Shown here: one piece after another, positions 24,462 to 34,081 of the stretch
Position numbering within the stretch: the first letter of the stretch is position 1
Layout: every line of letters starts with the position of its first letter
Source of the DNA: Nitrincola tibetensis
Lineage (GTDB): Bacteria > Pseudomonadota > Gammaproteobacteria > Pseudomonadales > Balneatricaceae
Assembly (NCBI RefSeq): GCF_003284585.1
Contig: NZ_QKRX01000014.1
Location: 1 to 64,000, forward strand
Length of the DNA: 64,000 nt
Reading direction: 5' to 3'
Notes under the pieces: generated by a model
The model's input: only the letters and a program-made list of their open reading frames with translations
Database searches by the model: none
What the model was told of the DNA's origin: nothing
Made by a program: the position numbers and the translations under genes

Positions 24462-25589
24462 ATGCCATTTCAGATGAGCGCAAAGTGGAACTTCATCAAG
24501 TCTGCTTGGGGGCGAGGTCAGAGTGAGGATAAGCCACAACATCCCTGGCTCGTTGATTTGCCGCTTGGTCTTTTACGGCATGTCAATTTAGACGAAGCGC
24601 TCACGGTTTGGTTGGAAGGGCTGGAAGGGCAGCTGAAGTCTTCAGGGGCAACCTTGATGTTGCAAACGGATAAAAGGCTAACCAAGGTCGGAAGAGAAGG
24701 ACTTTGCCATCCTCATGCGAATTGTCCTTGGCTGTCATCTCTAGATGATTGGCCCGATGTGGGTGAGTTAAATACCTGCATGCCCTGCATACGCATGGGA
24801 AAGCATCGGCTGGCCTGTGGTGTGCGAGATGGGCACGGTGGGCAAGGTGTATTGGTGATGGAGTTTTTGTATTCGCCACGAACTGCGCAAAAGCGGCAAT
24901 TACGAGAAGTAGGCAAGGTCTTAAGTGAGACACTGAGTTTAGTTCTGGATGAGCGCCAGCGTCGTGAGGTGGCACTGATGGAAGAGCGGGCTCTTTTATC
25001 GCGAGAGCTGCATGACTCTGTGGCGCAAGAGTTAAGTTACTTGCAAATACGCATGAGTCGCTTGGCGAGTGTGATCGAAAACCCAGAGCAAGCCAGTGAG
25101 GCGAGCCATATGCTTAAGGATCTTCGGCACAATGTACAACGAGCACATCGGCAAGTCCGTGAGTTAATTTCCTTATCTAGGTTAACCTTAGAAGGTCGAA
25201 GTTTGCATATGGCATTAGAGGCGGCGGTTGATGAGTTTTCTCGGCAAAGTCGCTGCGTGTTTGAGTTAGACAACCGCTTGCCCGTGGGGTGTATGCGGGC
25301 AGAAACCGAATTGCAAGTGATGCACATCCTGCGCGAAGCCTTGGTTAATGTGGTCCGGCATTCACATGCCCAACATGTCTTGATTACGCTCAAGATGCTT
25401 AAAGATCAGCGATTTGAGGTCTGTGTGGAGGACGATGGTGTGGGCTTATCCGAAGACGCTGAAAAGCAAGAAGGTCATTTTGGTTTAAGAATGATGAGAG
25501 AAAGAGCAAACACGATACCCGCGCAACTCACTATCGAGTCTAAGGCCACACGCGGTACACGCGTTAAGCTAATCTGGAGAGCGTTATGA
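24462..25589 (+). CDS. Cytosolic sensor histidine kinase, NarX/HisKA_3 type with cysteine cluster
   Basis: A 375-residue kinase without membrane helices. The N-terminal 160 residues form a GAF-like sensor with cysteines in CHPHANCPW and CMPC, reminiscent of the cysteine module of NarX-type kinases; a metal, Fe-S or redox sensor is possible. A HisKA_3 helix follows with the phosphorylated His in LSRELHDSVAQEL. The C-terminal ATPase has EALVNVVRHSH, VEDDGVGL and FGLRMMRERA. It overlaps the response regulator by ATGA. Position beside tmm makes methylated-amine or C1 metabolism its likely signal, which is inference. Confidence 0.85.
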   Translation: MPFQMSAKWNFIKSAWGRGQSEDKPQHPWLVDLPLGLLRHVNLDEALTVWLEGLEGQLKSSGATLMLQTDKRLTKVGREGLCHPHANCPWLSSLDDWPDVGELNTCMPCIRMGKHRLACGVRDGHGGQGVLVMEFLYSPRTAQKRQLREVGKVLSETLSLVLDERQRREVALMEERALLSRELHDSVAQELSYLQIRMSRLASVIENPEQASEASHMLKDLRHNVQRAHRQVRELISLSRLTLEGRSLHMALEAAVDEFSRQSRCVFELDNRLPVGCMRAETELQVMHILREALVNVVRHSHAQHVLITLKMLKDQRFEVCVEDDGVGLSEDAEKQEGHFGLRMMRERANTIPAQLTIESKATRGTRVKLIWRAL

Positions 25590-26266
25590 GCCGACCCCTG
25601 AGCCTCTTATTGATTGATGATCATGCCTTGCTGCGCCAAGGATTGGCAGAATTGTTGAATGCGGTCGAAGGCTTTGTTGTCCTAGGGACAGCTGCCTCAG
25701 CAGAAGAGGGCTTGCAGATGGCAGAGACCTTGATGCCTGATATTGTCTTACTCGATTTGCATATGCCCGGTATGGGAGGCATGCAGGCACTCAAACGCTT
25801 CAAAGCCTCTTTGTCTGATGCTCTAATCATCGTGTTAACGGCATCTGATGCCCAAGCAGACTTGTTGATGGCGTTGAGCGTGGGAGCCGATGGTTACTTA
25901 TTAAAGCACACAGAGCCAGAAGCGCTAGTCCAACAATTACTGACTTGCTCGAAGCAGCGCCTGCTGTTGGACCCTAAGATGCAATTGCTCGATTCGGGTC
26001 GCGCATCTTTAAGCCATTTGACGGGAAAGTGCGTCGATGAGGTGGAGTTAACCGAGCGCGAGTGTCAAACCTTGAGGTTGATCGCCGAGGGCATGAGCAA
26101 TAAGTTGATTGCACGTGCCTTAGGAATCAGTGATGGCACGGTCAAAATTCACGTTAAGCATTTATTGAGTAAATTGAACCTGCATTCTCGTCTTGAGTTA
26201 GCGGCTTGGGCGCATCGATGTGGTTTTTTGGAAAGGGGCGTTTCGTCAGAGAGGCAAGCGGGATGA
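25586..26266 (+). CDS. NarL/FixJ-family response regulator
   Basis: A 226-residue regulator: receiver domain 1-125 with acidic pair LLIDDHA, phospho-acceptor Asp in DIVLLDLHMPG and Lys in YLLKHTEP. A LuxR-type helix-turn-helix lies at about 150-210 (LTERECQTLRLIAEGMSNKLIA, VKIHVKHLLSKL). It is coupled by ATGA overlaps to the kinase upstream and the PAS protein downstream. Candidate targets are the tmm-tdm, dmm and purU-folD units, whose upstream regions share a TTCCTAT motif. Confidence 0.9.
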   Translation: MSRPLSLLLIDDHALLRQGLAELLNAVEGFVVLGTAASAEEGLQMAETLMPDIVLLDLHMPGMGGMQALKRFKASLSDALIIVLTASDAQADLLMALSVGADGYLLKHTEPEALVQQLLTCSKQRLLLDPKMQLLDSGRASLSHLTGKCVDEVELTERECQTLRLIAEGMSNKLIARALGISDGTVKIHVKHLLSKLNLHSRLELAAWAHRCGFLERGVSSERQAG

Positions 26267-27063
26267 AAAAGCTGATGGCGCACTTGGACCAAGGGTACGA
26301 GAAAATGACGAGTCTGTTCGGAAGATTTAACGCACAGCTGAATCAGGATCTTGAGTATCTGCCCTTGGCCTTAGCCAAGTTGGATTTAGACGGGGCGATA
26401 CAAGAGCTGAATAAAGGATGGGAGGAGCTAACGGGCTATCCTTATCGAAATGGCATCTATCGATCACATGCGGGCTTTTTTCATCCTGAAGATCGTCCTC
26501 GCTGGCAGGAAGCCTTGTCGCAATTACGTTCAGAGCCTAAAGGCAGTTGGCGACAACTGCAGTTACGCTGCTTAATGCCATCGGGTGAACGCAGGTGGCT
26601 TGAAGTAAAACTGAGACGAAACCCGCAAGGTTTTATGGTGTCACTGGATGATGCAACGCATCAGGTCCATCAACAGCAACAATTGGCGGCACGTCATCGC
26701 AGCTTACGTAATTTAGTGGATGGGTTGCCGATGATGATTTATCGCTGTCGCAATAATCGTCATTGGACCATGGAGTATGTGAGTGAAGGAGCTGTTCGTT
26801 TGACTGGCTATCTTCCAGAGCAGTTGGTCGACAGCCAAGACGTCACATTTGATTCGCTTATTTTTCCTGACGATCAAGAGGCCGTCTGGTCTGCAGTTCA
26901 AATTGGATTAAATCAACGCCTTCCTTTTCAAGTGGATTATCGATTGATTTGTGCGAATGGACAGTTAAAAGTCGTTCACGAGCGCGGCAGTGGAATCTAT
27001 GCAAACAATGGAGAAGTGTTAGGGATTGAAGGAATGATTATGGAAGTGCAGCAATCTATATAA
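26263..27063 (+). CDS. Tandem PAS-domain protein without an output domain
   Basis: A 266-residue protein with two PAS folds, about 50-145 (LDGAIQELNKGWEELTGYPY, PSGERRWLEVKLR) and 155-262 (WTMEYVSEGAVRLTGYLPEQ, GQLKVVHERGSGIY). No kinase, cyclase, DNA-binding or methyl-accepting domain follows. ATG 26263 overlaps the regulator stop as ATGA, so all three regulatory genes are translated together. It may feed a second signal to the kinase through PAS-PAS contact. It could instead be a truncated sensor, but no remnant of an output domain is visible downstream. Confidence 0.75.
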   Translation: MKKLMAHLDQGYEKMTSLFGRFNAQLNQDLEYLPLALAKLDLDGAIQELNKGWEELTGYPYRNGIYRSHAGFFHPEDRPRWQEALSQLRSEPKGSWRQLQLRCLMPSGERRWLEVKLRRNPQGFMVSLDDATHQVHQQQQLAARHRSLRNLVDGLPMMIYRCRNNRHWTMEYVSEGAVRLTGYLPEQLVDSQDVTFDSLIFPDDQEAVWSAVQIGLNQRLPFQVDYRLICANGQLKVVHERGSGIYANNGEVLGIEGMIMEVQQSI

Positions 27064-27204
27064 TATTCTCATAAGGATAATATATTTCCTATCAGTATTG
27101 ACTAGGAGGTTGCTATCACCTATAAAATGAAATGAAGAATATTTTATTCCTGATGATAATTTTAGATTTTAAATGCAGCTATTGCTTAACATTGAGGGCT
27201 CACC
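27064..27204. promoter_or_regulatory. Upstream region of purU-folD
   Basis: An AT-rich 140-bp gap containing TTCCTAT (27086-27092), the heptamer also found before the dmm genes and before the kinase gene. A GGAGG at 27104 is not near a start codon. Confidence 0.35.
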
Positions 27205-28071
27205 ATGCAACATGATCACAATCACTACATTCTTAAGATTAGTTGTCCAGCCACTTCCGGTATTGTCGCAGCTGTTGCCTCTTTTTTGTCGGAAAATAAC
27301 GGCTACATCAGCGAAATGTCACAATTTGATGATGAATTCAGTGGCACCTTTTTTATGCGTGCGGTGTTTCGTTTTAATCAAGGCTTTGAAGGGAATATTG
27401 CTATCATCGAGCAGGGCTTTGTCGATGTCGCCAAAAAGTTTGATATGAGTTGGGCGCTGCACAGCAGTGATCAACCCATGAGGGTGCTGCTAATGGTCAG
27501 TAAGTTTGACCATTGCTTGGCTGATTTATTGTATAGATACCATAAGGGCGAAATGGACATGACGATTACCGCCATCGTCTCGAATCATTTGGATTTGCGC
27601 CCAATGGCGGAGAGAGAAGGCATTCGCTTTATCTACCTGCCTGTTACAAAAGAAAACAAGCTCCAACAAGAAGACGAGCTAATGAAAATTATTGAAGAAA
27701 GCCGGACGGATTTGGTGGTGCTCGCAAGGTACATGCAAATCTTGTCTGATAATCTGTGTAAAAAATTGTCGGGTCGAGCCATCAATATCCATCATTCGTT
27801 TTTACCTGGTTTTAAAGGCGCAAAACCCTATCATCAAGCCTTTGATAGAGGTGTTAAACTGATTGGCGCGACGGCACACTATGTTACCTCCGACCTAGAT
27901 GAGGGTCCAATCATTGAACAAGAGGTTCAACGAGTCGATCATGGCTACAAACCTGAAGATTTAGTTAATATTGGTCGCGATACCGAAACGGTTGCTCTAT
28001 CAAAAGCGGTAAAATATCACTTACAGCATCGCGTATTCCTTAATCAAGATAAAACGGTGATTTTCCGGTGA
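27205..28071 (+). CDS. purU: Formyltetrahydrofolate deformylase
   Basis: A 288-residue PurU: an N-terminal ACT domain (7-80, [21 protein letters not shown]) and a formyl-transferase-like hydrolase domain (90-288) with [20 protein letters not shown] and [12 protein letters not shown], holding the catalytic Asn-His-Asp set. It hydrolyses 10-formyl-THF to formate and THF. With FolD, whose start overlaps its stop (GTGA), it can oxidise methylene-THF produced by amine demethylation and regenerate free THF. This pairing beside demethylase genes points to a catabolic C1 branch. Confidence 0.92.
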   Translation: MQHDHNHYILKISCPATSGIVAAVASFLSENNGYISEMSQFDDEFSGTFFMRAVFRFNQGFEGNIAIIEQGFVDVAKKFDMSWALHSSDQPMRVLLMVSKFDHCLADLLYRYHKGEMDMTITAIVSNHLDLRPMAEREGIRFIYLPVTKENKLQQEDELMKIIEESRTDLVVLARYMQILSDNLCKKLSGRAINIHHSFLPGFKGAKPYHQAFDRGVKLIGATAHYVTSDLDEGPIIEQEVQRVDHGYKPEDLVNIGRDTETVALSKAVKYHLQHRVFLNQDKTVIFR

Positions 28072-28982
28072 ACAGTCAAACGCAAGCAATCCTCGCTACT
28101 GATAAACGAATTGATGGAAAAGCCATATCCGCACAAGTATTGTCAGAGGTGGCAGAGCAAGTGGGTCAGCTGCAAGCGCAGGGAGTTCATCCTTGCTTAG
28201 CCGTGGTGCTCGTCGGGGATGACCCCGCGAGCCAAGTCTATGTTAAAAACAAACTTCTGCGTGCTGCCGAAGTTGGCATTCTGTCTGTCGAGCATTATCT
28301 TCCGGCACAAACGTCGGCAGAGACGTTGCTGTCTTTGATTGAAACCCTCAATGAGGATGCTAAGGTGCATGGCATTCTTGTGCAACTGCCGCTTCCTCAG
28401 GGAATCGATGAAATTCAGGTGCTGGAAGCAATTAAGCCTATTAAAGACGTGGATGGGTTTCACAGCTCCAATGTTGGCGGCTTGAGTCAAGGACGATCCG
28501 TGTTACAGCCCTGTACGCCATCGGGTTGCATGCGCTTGTTGAATCAAGTCAGAGCGGACTTATCGGGAATGCATGCGGTTGTCGTTGGGCGCTCCAACAT
28601 CGTTGGTAAGCCCATGGCTGCTTTGTTACTTCAAGCCAATTGTACAGTGACGCTTGTGCATTCCAAATCCCGTGATATTAAGTCTTTGTGCCAAATGGCC
28701 GATATTTTAGTTGCGGCGGTGGGGCGTCCAGAAATGATTAAACAAGACTGGCTTAAGCCCGGTGCCATTGTCATTGATGTCGGTATTAATCGTGTCGAAA
28801 AAGAGGGTCGCTCGCGCCTGGTTGGGGATGTCGATTACGCGGATGTGTTGGATAAAGTCGAGGCTATTACGCCAGTTCCAGGGGGGGTGGGGCCGATGAC
28901 CATTGCGATGCTCATGTCGAACACACTGGCGGCAGCGCAAAAACAACACAAGCTCTTATCGATTAGTGCCATTGACGGATAG
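28068..28982 (+). CDS. folD: Bifunctional methylene-THF dehydrogenase/cyclohydrolase
   Basis: A 304-residue FolD with both family signatures: [18 protein letters not shown] containing the substrate-site segment, and the NADP-binding [18 protein letters not shown] with [15 protein letters not shown] at the C-terminus. The conserved YVKNK lysine region lies near 60. It converts 5,10-methylene-THF to 10-formyl-THF. It starts with GTG overlapping the purU stop. Being tied to purU rather than alone suggests dedication to methylated-amine C1 oxidation, possibly as a second copy in the genome. Confidence 0.93.
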   Translation: MNSQTQAILATDKRIDGKAISAQVLSEVAEQVGQLQAQGVHPCLAVVLVGDDPASQVYVKNKLLRAAEVGILSVEHYLPAQTSAETLLSLIETLNEDAKVHGILVQLPLPQGIDEIQVLEAIKPIKDVDGFHSSNVGGLSQGRSVLQPCTPSGCMRLLNQVRADLSGMHAVVVGRSNIVGKPMAALLLQANCTVTLVHSKSRDIKSLCQMADILVAAVGRPEMIKQDWLKPGAIVIDVGINRVEKEGRSRLVGDVDYADVLDKVEAITPVPGGVGPMTIAMLMSNTLAAAQKQHKLLSISAIDG

Positions 28983-28989
28983 AGCGAAT

Positions 28990-29026
28990 CTCCTTAAAGA
29001 AGCTGTGTTTTAATCACTTTAAGGAG
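28990..29026 (+). terminator. Hairpin after folD
   Basis: CTCCTTAAAG and CTTTAAGGAG pair perfectly (10 bp) around a 17-base loop directly after folD. Confidence 0.55.
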
Positions 29027-29149
29027 TTGTTAGTTGGCACTATTTGGCATAAGGTTAATAGCAATCAAGACGGCGTAAACACGGCATACTGTGGCGTGTT
29101 TGCGTCTAGTATTTTGACTGAACTCAACCTTGCCCTCAGGACGTTTCCA

Positions 29150-30079
29150 ATGTCAGAAAAATTCCGCCTTGTAACCCGTAGTGATTTCGATGGACTGGTC
29201 TGTGCTGCTCTGCTTAAACATCTAGATCTGATTGACGATATTCTGTTTGTCCACCCAAAAGATATGCAGGACGGTAAAGTTGAAATTACGGGCAATGACA
29301 TCACCACCAACTTACCCTATGTCCCTGGCTGTTATTTGGCCTTTGATCACCACTTAAGTGAGACCTTGCGCAATAAAGATCGAGCTGAACAGCACATTAT
29401 TGATCCGGATGCCCCGTCTGCAGCGCGCGTGGTTTGGAAACACTACGGCGGACATGATGCATTTCCTGTTCATTGGGACGAAATGATGGAAGCTGTGGAC
29501 AAGGGAGATGCCGCTCAGTTTAACGAAGAAGAAGTGTTAAATCCGCAAGACTGGGTATTGTTGAATTTTATTATGGATGCGCGCACAGGGTTGGGGCGTT
29601 TTAGAGAGTTTCGAATCTCAAACTATCAGCTAATGATGCACTTGATAGACTACTGCCGTAACCATACGATCACTGAGATTTTAGCTTTACCGGATGTGAA
29701 AGAAAGAACCGATCTTTACTTTGATCATGCCGAAAAAGCCAGAGAACAACTGACACGTTGCTGCACTATTTACCAGAACTTAGTCGTCGTGGATCTTCGT
29801 GATGAAGAGACAATTTATGCGACGAATCGCTTTACACTTTACGCCATGTATCCTGACACCAACATTTCAATCCACGTAATGTGGGGGTTGAAGCAACAAA
29901 ACACGGTGTTTGCCGTGGGCAAATCCATTCTAAACCGCAGCTCTAAGACCAATGTGGGTGAACTCTGTCTTGCCTATGGCGGTGGTGGACACCTCAATGC
30001 CGGGACTTGCCAGGTTGGCAACGACGAAGCTCAAGCGAAGCTTCAGGAAATTATTGTCAAAATTAATGCCGATGGCTGA
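29150..30079 (+). CDS. DHH-family phosphoesterase (exopolyphosphatase-like)
   Basis: A 309-residue protein with DHH-superfamily metal motifs: RSDFDGLVCAALL near the N-terminus, FDHHLS near residue 65, and the DHHA1-type GGGGHLNAGTC near the C-terminus. Members hydrolyse short polyphosphates, oligonucleotides or cyclic dinucleotide products; the exact substrate cannot be read from sequence. The ATG at 29150 is preferred because the family motif begins a few residues later and the upstream frame (from 29027) has no similarity. A strong hairpin follows. Confidence 0.8.
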   Translation: MSEKFRLVTRSDFDGLVCAALLKHLDLIDDILFVHPKDMQDGKVEITGNDITTNLPYVPGCYLAFDHHLSETLRNKDRAEQHIIDPDAPSAARVVWKHYGGHDAFPVHWDEMMEAVDKGDAAQFNEEEVLNPQDWVLLNFIMDARTGLGRFREFRISNYQLMMHLIDYCRNHTITEILALPDVKERTDLYFDHAEKAREQLTRCCTIYQNLVVVDLRDEETIYATNRFTLYAMYPDTNISIHVMWGLKQQNTVFAVGKSILNRSSKTNVGELCLAYGGGGHLNAGTCQVGNDEAQAKLQEIIVKINADG

Positions 30080-30090
30080 TGTTTGAGAAG

Positions 30091-30118
30091 CAGCGAACCT
30101 GGATTTAGAGGTTCGCTG
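30091..30118 (+). terminator. Terminator-like hairpin after the DHH gene
   Basis: CAGCGAACCT and AGGTTCGCTG pair perfectly around an 8-base loop and are followed by GTTTACTTT. Confidence 0.65.
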
Positions 30119-30257
30119 GTTTACTTTGATCCTTTGTGTTGCCTGTTGCGGATGCTCCTCATAAAATTTGTTTGTTTAGGTGTATGAAGCTTACCTCTAG
30201 CGCCTGCAAACACAGAGCGTGGGAGCAACGCTTAAACAACTGGTCGGATAATTACCT

Positions 30258-30926
30258 ATGTCAACGGTTAGATTCTCTCAACTTCAAACTCCTGCCATTA
30301 TTTTTGATATGGATGGCTTATTAATCGACTCTGAACCCGTGTGGATGAGAACAGAACGTGAGCTTATCTGGGAGTTGGTCGGGGAGGAGTTATTGGATGA
30401 AACCCTTCTGAGTTTTCAAGGGCGTAGCAGTCGCGTGTTTTGTGAAGGGATGGTGGCGCGCTTTGCTAAAGCCAATCTCAAGGTTGAGTCTTTATTGGAG
30501 CAGTTATTGACCCGGATGGAGAGTAATATCCGTTCAGCACCGCTCATGCCCGGTGCGCAGGAATTGCTTGAGTATCTAGCCGAGACATCTGTGCCGATGG
30601 CCATTGCGTCATCCTCACCTATGGCTTTCATTGAGGCAGTGGTTAAACAGCACCAGCTGCCCATTACCAGCATGACTTCGGGGACAGAGGTGCCCTCGTC
30701 AAAGCCGCACCCCGCTGTTTTTGAGCTGGCCGCGCAACGCTTATCCAGCCCAGTGCATGCCTGTTGGGTTTGGGAGGATTCTGTTAATGGGGTGATTGCC
30801 GCAAAAGCCGCCAGCATGTGTGCTATTGCAGTTCCTGATCCCCATCATCCTCGTCCCGAGCAGTTTTCAATCGCGGATTACCAGCATGCGTCATTGCTGC
30901 AAAGTCTTGAGTGGATTCGTGCTTAG
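30258..30926 (+). CDS. HAD-family sugar-phosphate phosphatase (HxpB/YniC-like)
   Basis: A 222-residue HAD hydrolase of the beta-phosphoglucomutase/phosphatase subclass: motif I FDMDGLLIDSEPVW, motif II MAIASSSP, Lys in SSKPHP, and motif IV WVWEDSVNG. An alpha-helical cap lies at 20-90. It resembles E. coli HxpB, which dephosphorylates hexitol and 2-deoxyglucose phosphates. A sugar ABC operon lies convergently downstream. It ends before a strong bidirectional terminator. Confidence 0.82.
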   Translation: MSTVRFSQLQTPAIIFDMDGLLIDSEPVWMRTERELIWELVGEELLDETLLSFQGRSSRVFCEGMVARFAKANLKVESLLEQLLTRMESNIRSAPLMPGAQELLEYLAETSVPMAIASSSPMAFIEAVVKQHQLPITSMTSGTEVPSSKPHPAVFELAAQRLSSPVHACWVWEDSVNGVIAAKAASMCAIAVPDPHHPRPEQFSIADYQHASLLQSLEWIRA

Positions 30927-31028
30927 GATGTGTCCACCTACAACTCTGCTTGCTTGTAATTCAAAACTGGGAGAGTTCAGTTTTTGCGATACCGAGCTGA
31001 TTCGCTGGAGTTGTCCAGCCATCCAAAG

Positions 31029-31058
31029 AAGAAGCCAAGGCGTAAACCTTGGCTTCTT
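31029..31058. terminator. Bidirectional terminator between HAD gene and sugar ABC operon
   Basis: AAGAAGCCAAGG and CCTTGGCTTCTT form a perfect 12-bp stem with a 6-base loop between convergent genes. Confidence 0.8.
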
Positions 31059-31113
31059 ACTCGTTGGTTATTCTTACACAGAGTCGCCATTCTATCGCCG
31101 TGGAGGAATAGGC

Positions 31114-32223
31114 TTACAAGCGCTCACCTGTTATCGGGTCAAAGAAAACGGTTTTACTCATATTAATCATGAGTGACATCGTCTCTCCTGGTTTGCCTGC
31201 CTCATGAGGCTCCACACGACAGTTCACCTCTTGCTCATTCATTTTAACCAGTACCAAGGTATCCGGCCCAGTAGGTTCAATCACGTCAATTTTAGCATTT
31301 ACGATGAAGGTTGATGGGTTGGATGCGTAGTGGGGGATGACATGCGTGATTTGTTCAGGGCGAATCCCCAAGACGACCTTTTGCCCGACTCGCTCTTTGA
31401 GTCCTTGCTCTTCGCTTGGCGTTGGCAAATAATGGAGTTGATCTAGGACCAAGAGCTTAACGCAGACTTGGCCTTCGTGACTCACCAGCTCAGTGTCGAT
31501 AAAGTTCATGGACGGTGATCCCATAAAGCCTGCAACAAAGCGATTAGCCGGGTTGTCATAGACCTCTTGCGGCGTGCCAAACTGCTGAATATGTCCATCT
31601 TTCATCACCGCAATGCGATCAGCAAGGGTCATGGCTTCAATTTGATCATGTGTTACGTACACGATTGTGGTGCCAAGGCGTTGATGTAGTTTTTTAATTT
31701 CGGTGCGCATTTCAACACGAAGTTTTGCATCGAGGTTTGAAAGAGGCTCATCAAATAAATAAATTTTGGGGTGACGAGCTAAGGCACGTCCCATGGCAAC
31801 ACGCTGGCGTTGTCCACCTGACAGCTGTCCTGGTTTACGGTCTAACAAATGCTCAATTTGTAAAAGCTTTGCAACCCGCTCAACTTCACGCTCGATGTCT
31901 GCCTTCGGGAGTTTTCGAATTTCCAATGCAAAGGATATGTTCTTATGGACATTCATATTCGGGTAAAGTGCGTAAGACTGAAACACCATGGCGATATCGC
32001 GATCTTTGGGTAGAACTCCTGTGATATCGTGGTTCTCAATGCAAATCTGCCCACCTGTGACTTCTTCAAGCCCGGCGATACAGTTCATCAGCGTTGACTT
32101 ACCGCAGCCAGATGGTCCAACCAGGATAATGAACTCACCATCCTGAATGTCCATGTTAATGCCTTTGAGAATATGGGTGTGACCGAAGGACTTCTCAACG
32201 TTTGTGATATTTAAACTAGCCAT
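31114..32223 (-). CDS. gtsD: Sugar ABC transporter ATP-binding protein (UgpC/MsmK/GtsD type)
   Basis: A 369-residue ATPase: Walker [10 protein letters not shown], signature [15 protein letters not shown], Walker [12 protein letters not shown], switch His in [15 protein letters not shown], and a C-terminal TOBE/OB regulatory region (about 240-369). It powers a carbohydrate importer with the three genes upstream. It is last in the order binding protein, two permeases, ATPase. The gts name follows resemblance to the Pseudomonas glucose system and is tentative. Confidence 0.82.
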   Translation of the reverse strand: MASLNITNVEKSFGHTHILKGINMDIQDGEFIILVGPSGCGKSTLMNCIAGLEEVTGGQICIENHDITGVLPKDRDIAMVFQSYALYPNMNVHKNISFALEIRKLPKADIEREVERVAKLLQIEHLLDRKPGQLSGGQRQRVAMGRALARHPKIYLFDEPLSNLDAKLRVEMRTEIKKLHQRLGTTIVYVTHDQIEAMTLADRIAVMKDGHIQQFGTPQEVYDNPANRFVAGFMGSPSMNFIDTELVSHEGQVCVKLLVLDQLHYLPTPSEEQGLKERVGQKVVLGIRPEQITHVIPHYASNPSTFIVNAKIDVIEPTGPDTLVLVKMNEQEVNCRVEPHEAGKPGETMSLMINMSKTVFFDPITGERL

Positions 32224-32234
32224 AATCTAAGCTC

Positions 32235-33113
32235 CTAACCCTTAACGCTGCCAGCCGTTAGGCCGCGCACAAAATATTTTCCGGCGATGACATAGACCAA
32301 TAAAGTTGGTAATGCCGCAATGATGGCGCCTGCCATGTCGACGTTGTAACGTCTTTCACCCGTTGAGCTGTTAACCAAGTTGTTTAAACCGACGGTGACA
32401 GGCTGTGAGGACGGGTCAGAAAAGGTCACACCGAATAAGAAATCATTCCAGACCTGAGTGAACTGCCAAATGACGCACACGGTTAGAATCGGAGTCGACA
32501 GAGGCAAAATAATGCGCCAGAAAATACGCCAGAATCCTGCACCATCTAATTGTGCGGCTTTAATTAATTCACCTGGGAGGGTGACGTAATAGTTACGGAA
32601 AAATAGCGTCGTAAATGCAAGCCCATAGACAACGTGTGTGAAGATGAGGCCAGCAATACTGCCGCTGATGCCCATGCGTCCTAGAACATTGGCATGAGGG
32701 AGCAAAATGGCCTGGAAGGGCAAGAAGCATCCGAATAGCAGAAGTCCGAAAAATAGATTGCTGCCACGAAAACGCCAGAAGCTGAGGACATAACCATTAA
32801 CGGCCCCCATTAAGGTTGAAATGGCAACAGCTGGTAAGGTGATGAGCATGGAGTTAATAAAATAGGGCTGCAGTCCACGTTCAGAACGCGCCCCAATTTG
32901 AGCTTCACTCCACGCAATTCGCCAGGCATCTAGATTGAGTTGTGTCGGCCAATCAATGAGCTGCCCCATACGGATTTCATCCATCGAACGGAACGACGTC
33001 ACAATCATTAATGCCAAAGGCAGTAGGTAGTAGATCGCCATAATCCCAAGTACGGCATAGAGTAGAGCGCGTCCAGTAATGTCGGCATATCGACGATTCG
33101 GATTAGTGTTCAT
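32235..33113 (-). CDS. gtsC: Sugar ABC transporter permease (MalG/GtsC type)
   Basis: A 292-residue inner-membrane protein with six predicted helices and the cytoplasmic EAA-loop segment LIKAAQLDGAGFWRIFWRIILP that docks on the ATPase. Its start overlaps the end of the upstream permease gene by 11 bp. It pairs with that permease to form the channel of a carbohydrate importer. Confidence 0.82.
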   Translation of the reverse strand: MNTNPNRRYADITGRALLYAVLGIMAIYYLLPLALMIVTSFRSMDEIRMGQLIDWPTQLNLDAWRIAWSEAQIGARSERGLQPYFINSMLITLPAVAISTLMGAVNGYVLSFWRFRGSNLFFGLLLFGCFLPFQAILLPHANVLGRMGISGSIAGLIFTHVVYGLAFTTLFFRNYYVTLPGELIKAAQLDGAGFWRIFWRIILPLSTPILTVCVIWQFTQVWNDFLFGVTFSDPSSQPVTVGLNNLVNSSTGERRYNVDMAGAIIAALPTLLVYVIAGKYFVRGLTAGSVKG

Positions 33114-34044
33114 GTTTTTTAGTCCTCAGCTCGGAGTAAAGGTAAGGCACTAATATGGCAACGACCGTCAGTAACATGATCATTGCAGACGCGGCACCTA
33201 AGCCCATTTGGTTACGAGTAAATGACATTTGATACATAAAAATGGCGGGCAAATCAGAGCTCACGCCTGGGCCACCGCCAGTAAGGGCTAGCGCGAGGTC
33301 GAAGGACTTAATTGCAATGTGTGCAAGCATGACAAAGGCACTAAAAAACACAGGGCGCAAACTTGGGATGATAATGCGGGTGTAAATCATGAAGCGACTG
33401 GCGCCATCAATCTGAGCGGCTTTGATAATACTGTCATCCACCCCACGCAAACCAGCTAAGAACAAGGCCATCACAAAACCAGAGGATTGCCAGACCGCCG
33501 CAACGACAATGGTGTAAATCGAGAAGTTAGGGTCGACTAACCAATCAAAGCGGAAGGTTTCCCAGCCTAAGCCTCGTACAAATTGTTCAATGCCCACCTG
33601 AGGATTTAGCATCCATTTCCACACCGTTCCCGTGACGATAAATGACAGGGCCATTGGGTAAAGGTAAATGGTTCGTAACGCACCTTCAGCGCGAATTTTT
33701 TGATCGAGTAGAATGGCCAAAGACAAGCCAATCGCTAAACAGATAACAATAAATAGAACAGAATAAACAGCTAAGTTACGTAAGGACACAAACCAACGCT
33801 CGTTATTAAATAAACGAACGTAATTGGCCCATCCGACAAGGTCATAGCTAGGTAACATTCTGGAGTTTGTAAAAGACAGGTAGCCTGTCCAAAGAATAAA
33901 CCCGTAAAAAAATACGAGAACAATAATCAGAGTGGGAGATAACACCAGCTTGGGCATCCAGTAAGCGAGTGTGTCGCCCATACGTGAATTGCGCCTAGGC
34001 GTCATCGCAACTGATGTTAAGTCAGCAGTCTTGGATTCAGACAT
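33103..34044 (-). CDS. gtsB: Sugar ABC transporter permease (MalF/GtsB type)
   Basis: A 313-residue permease with a cytosolic N-terminus, six membrane helices and EAA loop SIIKAAQIDGASRFMIYTRIIIP. Start at 34044 is preceded by AGGTAA. It is downstream of the binding-protein gene, separated from it by a hairpin at 34082-34109 likely to set lower expression of the membrane components. Confidence 0.82.
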   Translation of the reverse strand: MSESKTADLTSVAMTPRRNSRMGDTLAYWMPKLVLSPTLIIVLVFFYGFILWTGYLSFTNSRMLPSYDLVGWANYVRLFNNERWFVSLRNLAVYSVLFIVICLAIGLSLAILLDQKIRAEGALRTIYLYPMALSFIVTGTVWKWMLNPQVGIEQFVRGLGWETFRFDWLVDPNFSIYTIVVAAVWQSSGFVMALFLAGLRGVDDSIIKAAQIDGASRFMIYTRIIIPSLRPVFFSAFVMLAHIAIKSFDLALALTGGGPGVSSDLPAIFMYQMSFTRNQMGLGAASAMIMLLTVVAILVPYLYSELRTKKHEH

Positions 34045-34081
34045 AATGTATTACCTGTTTATAGCAGCGTGAAGCAAAGTG

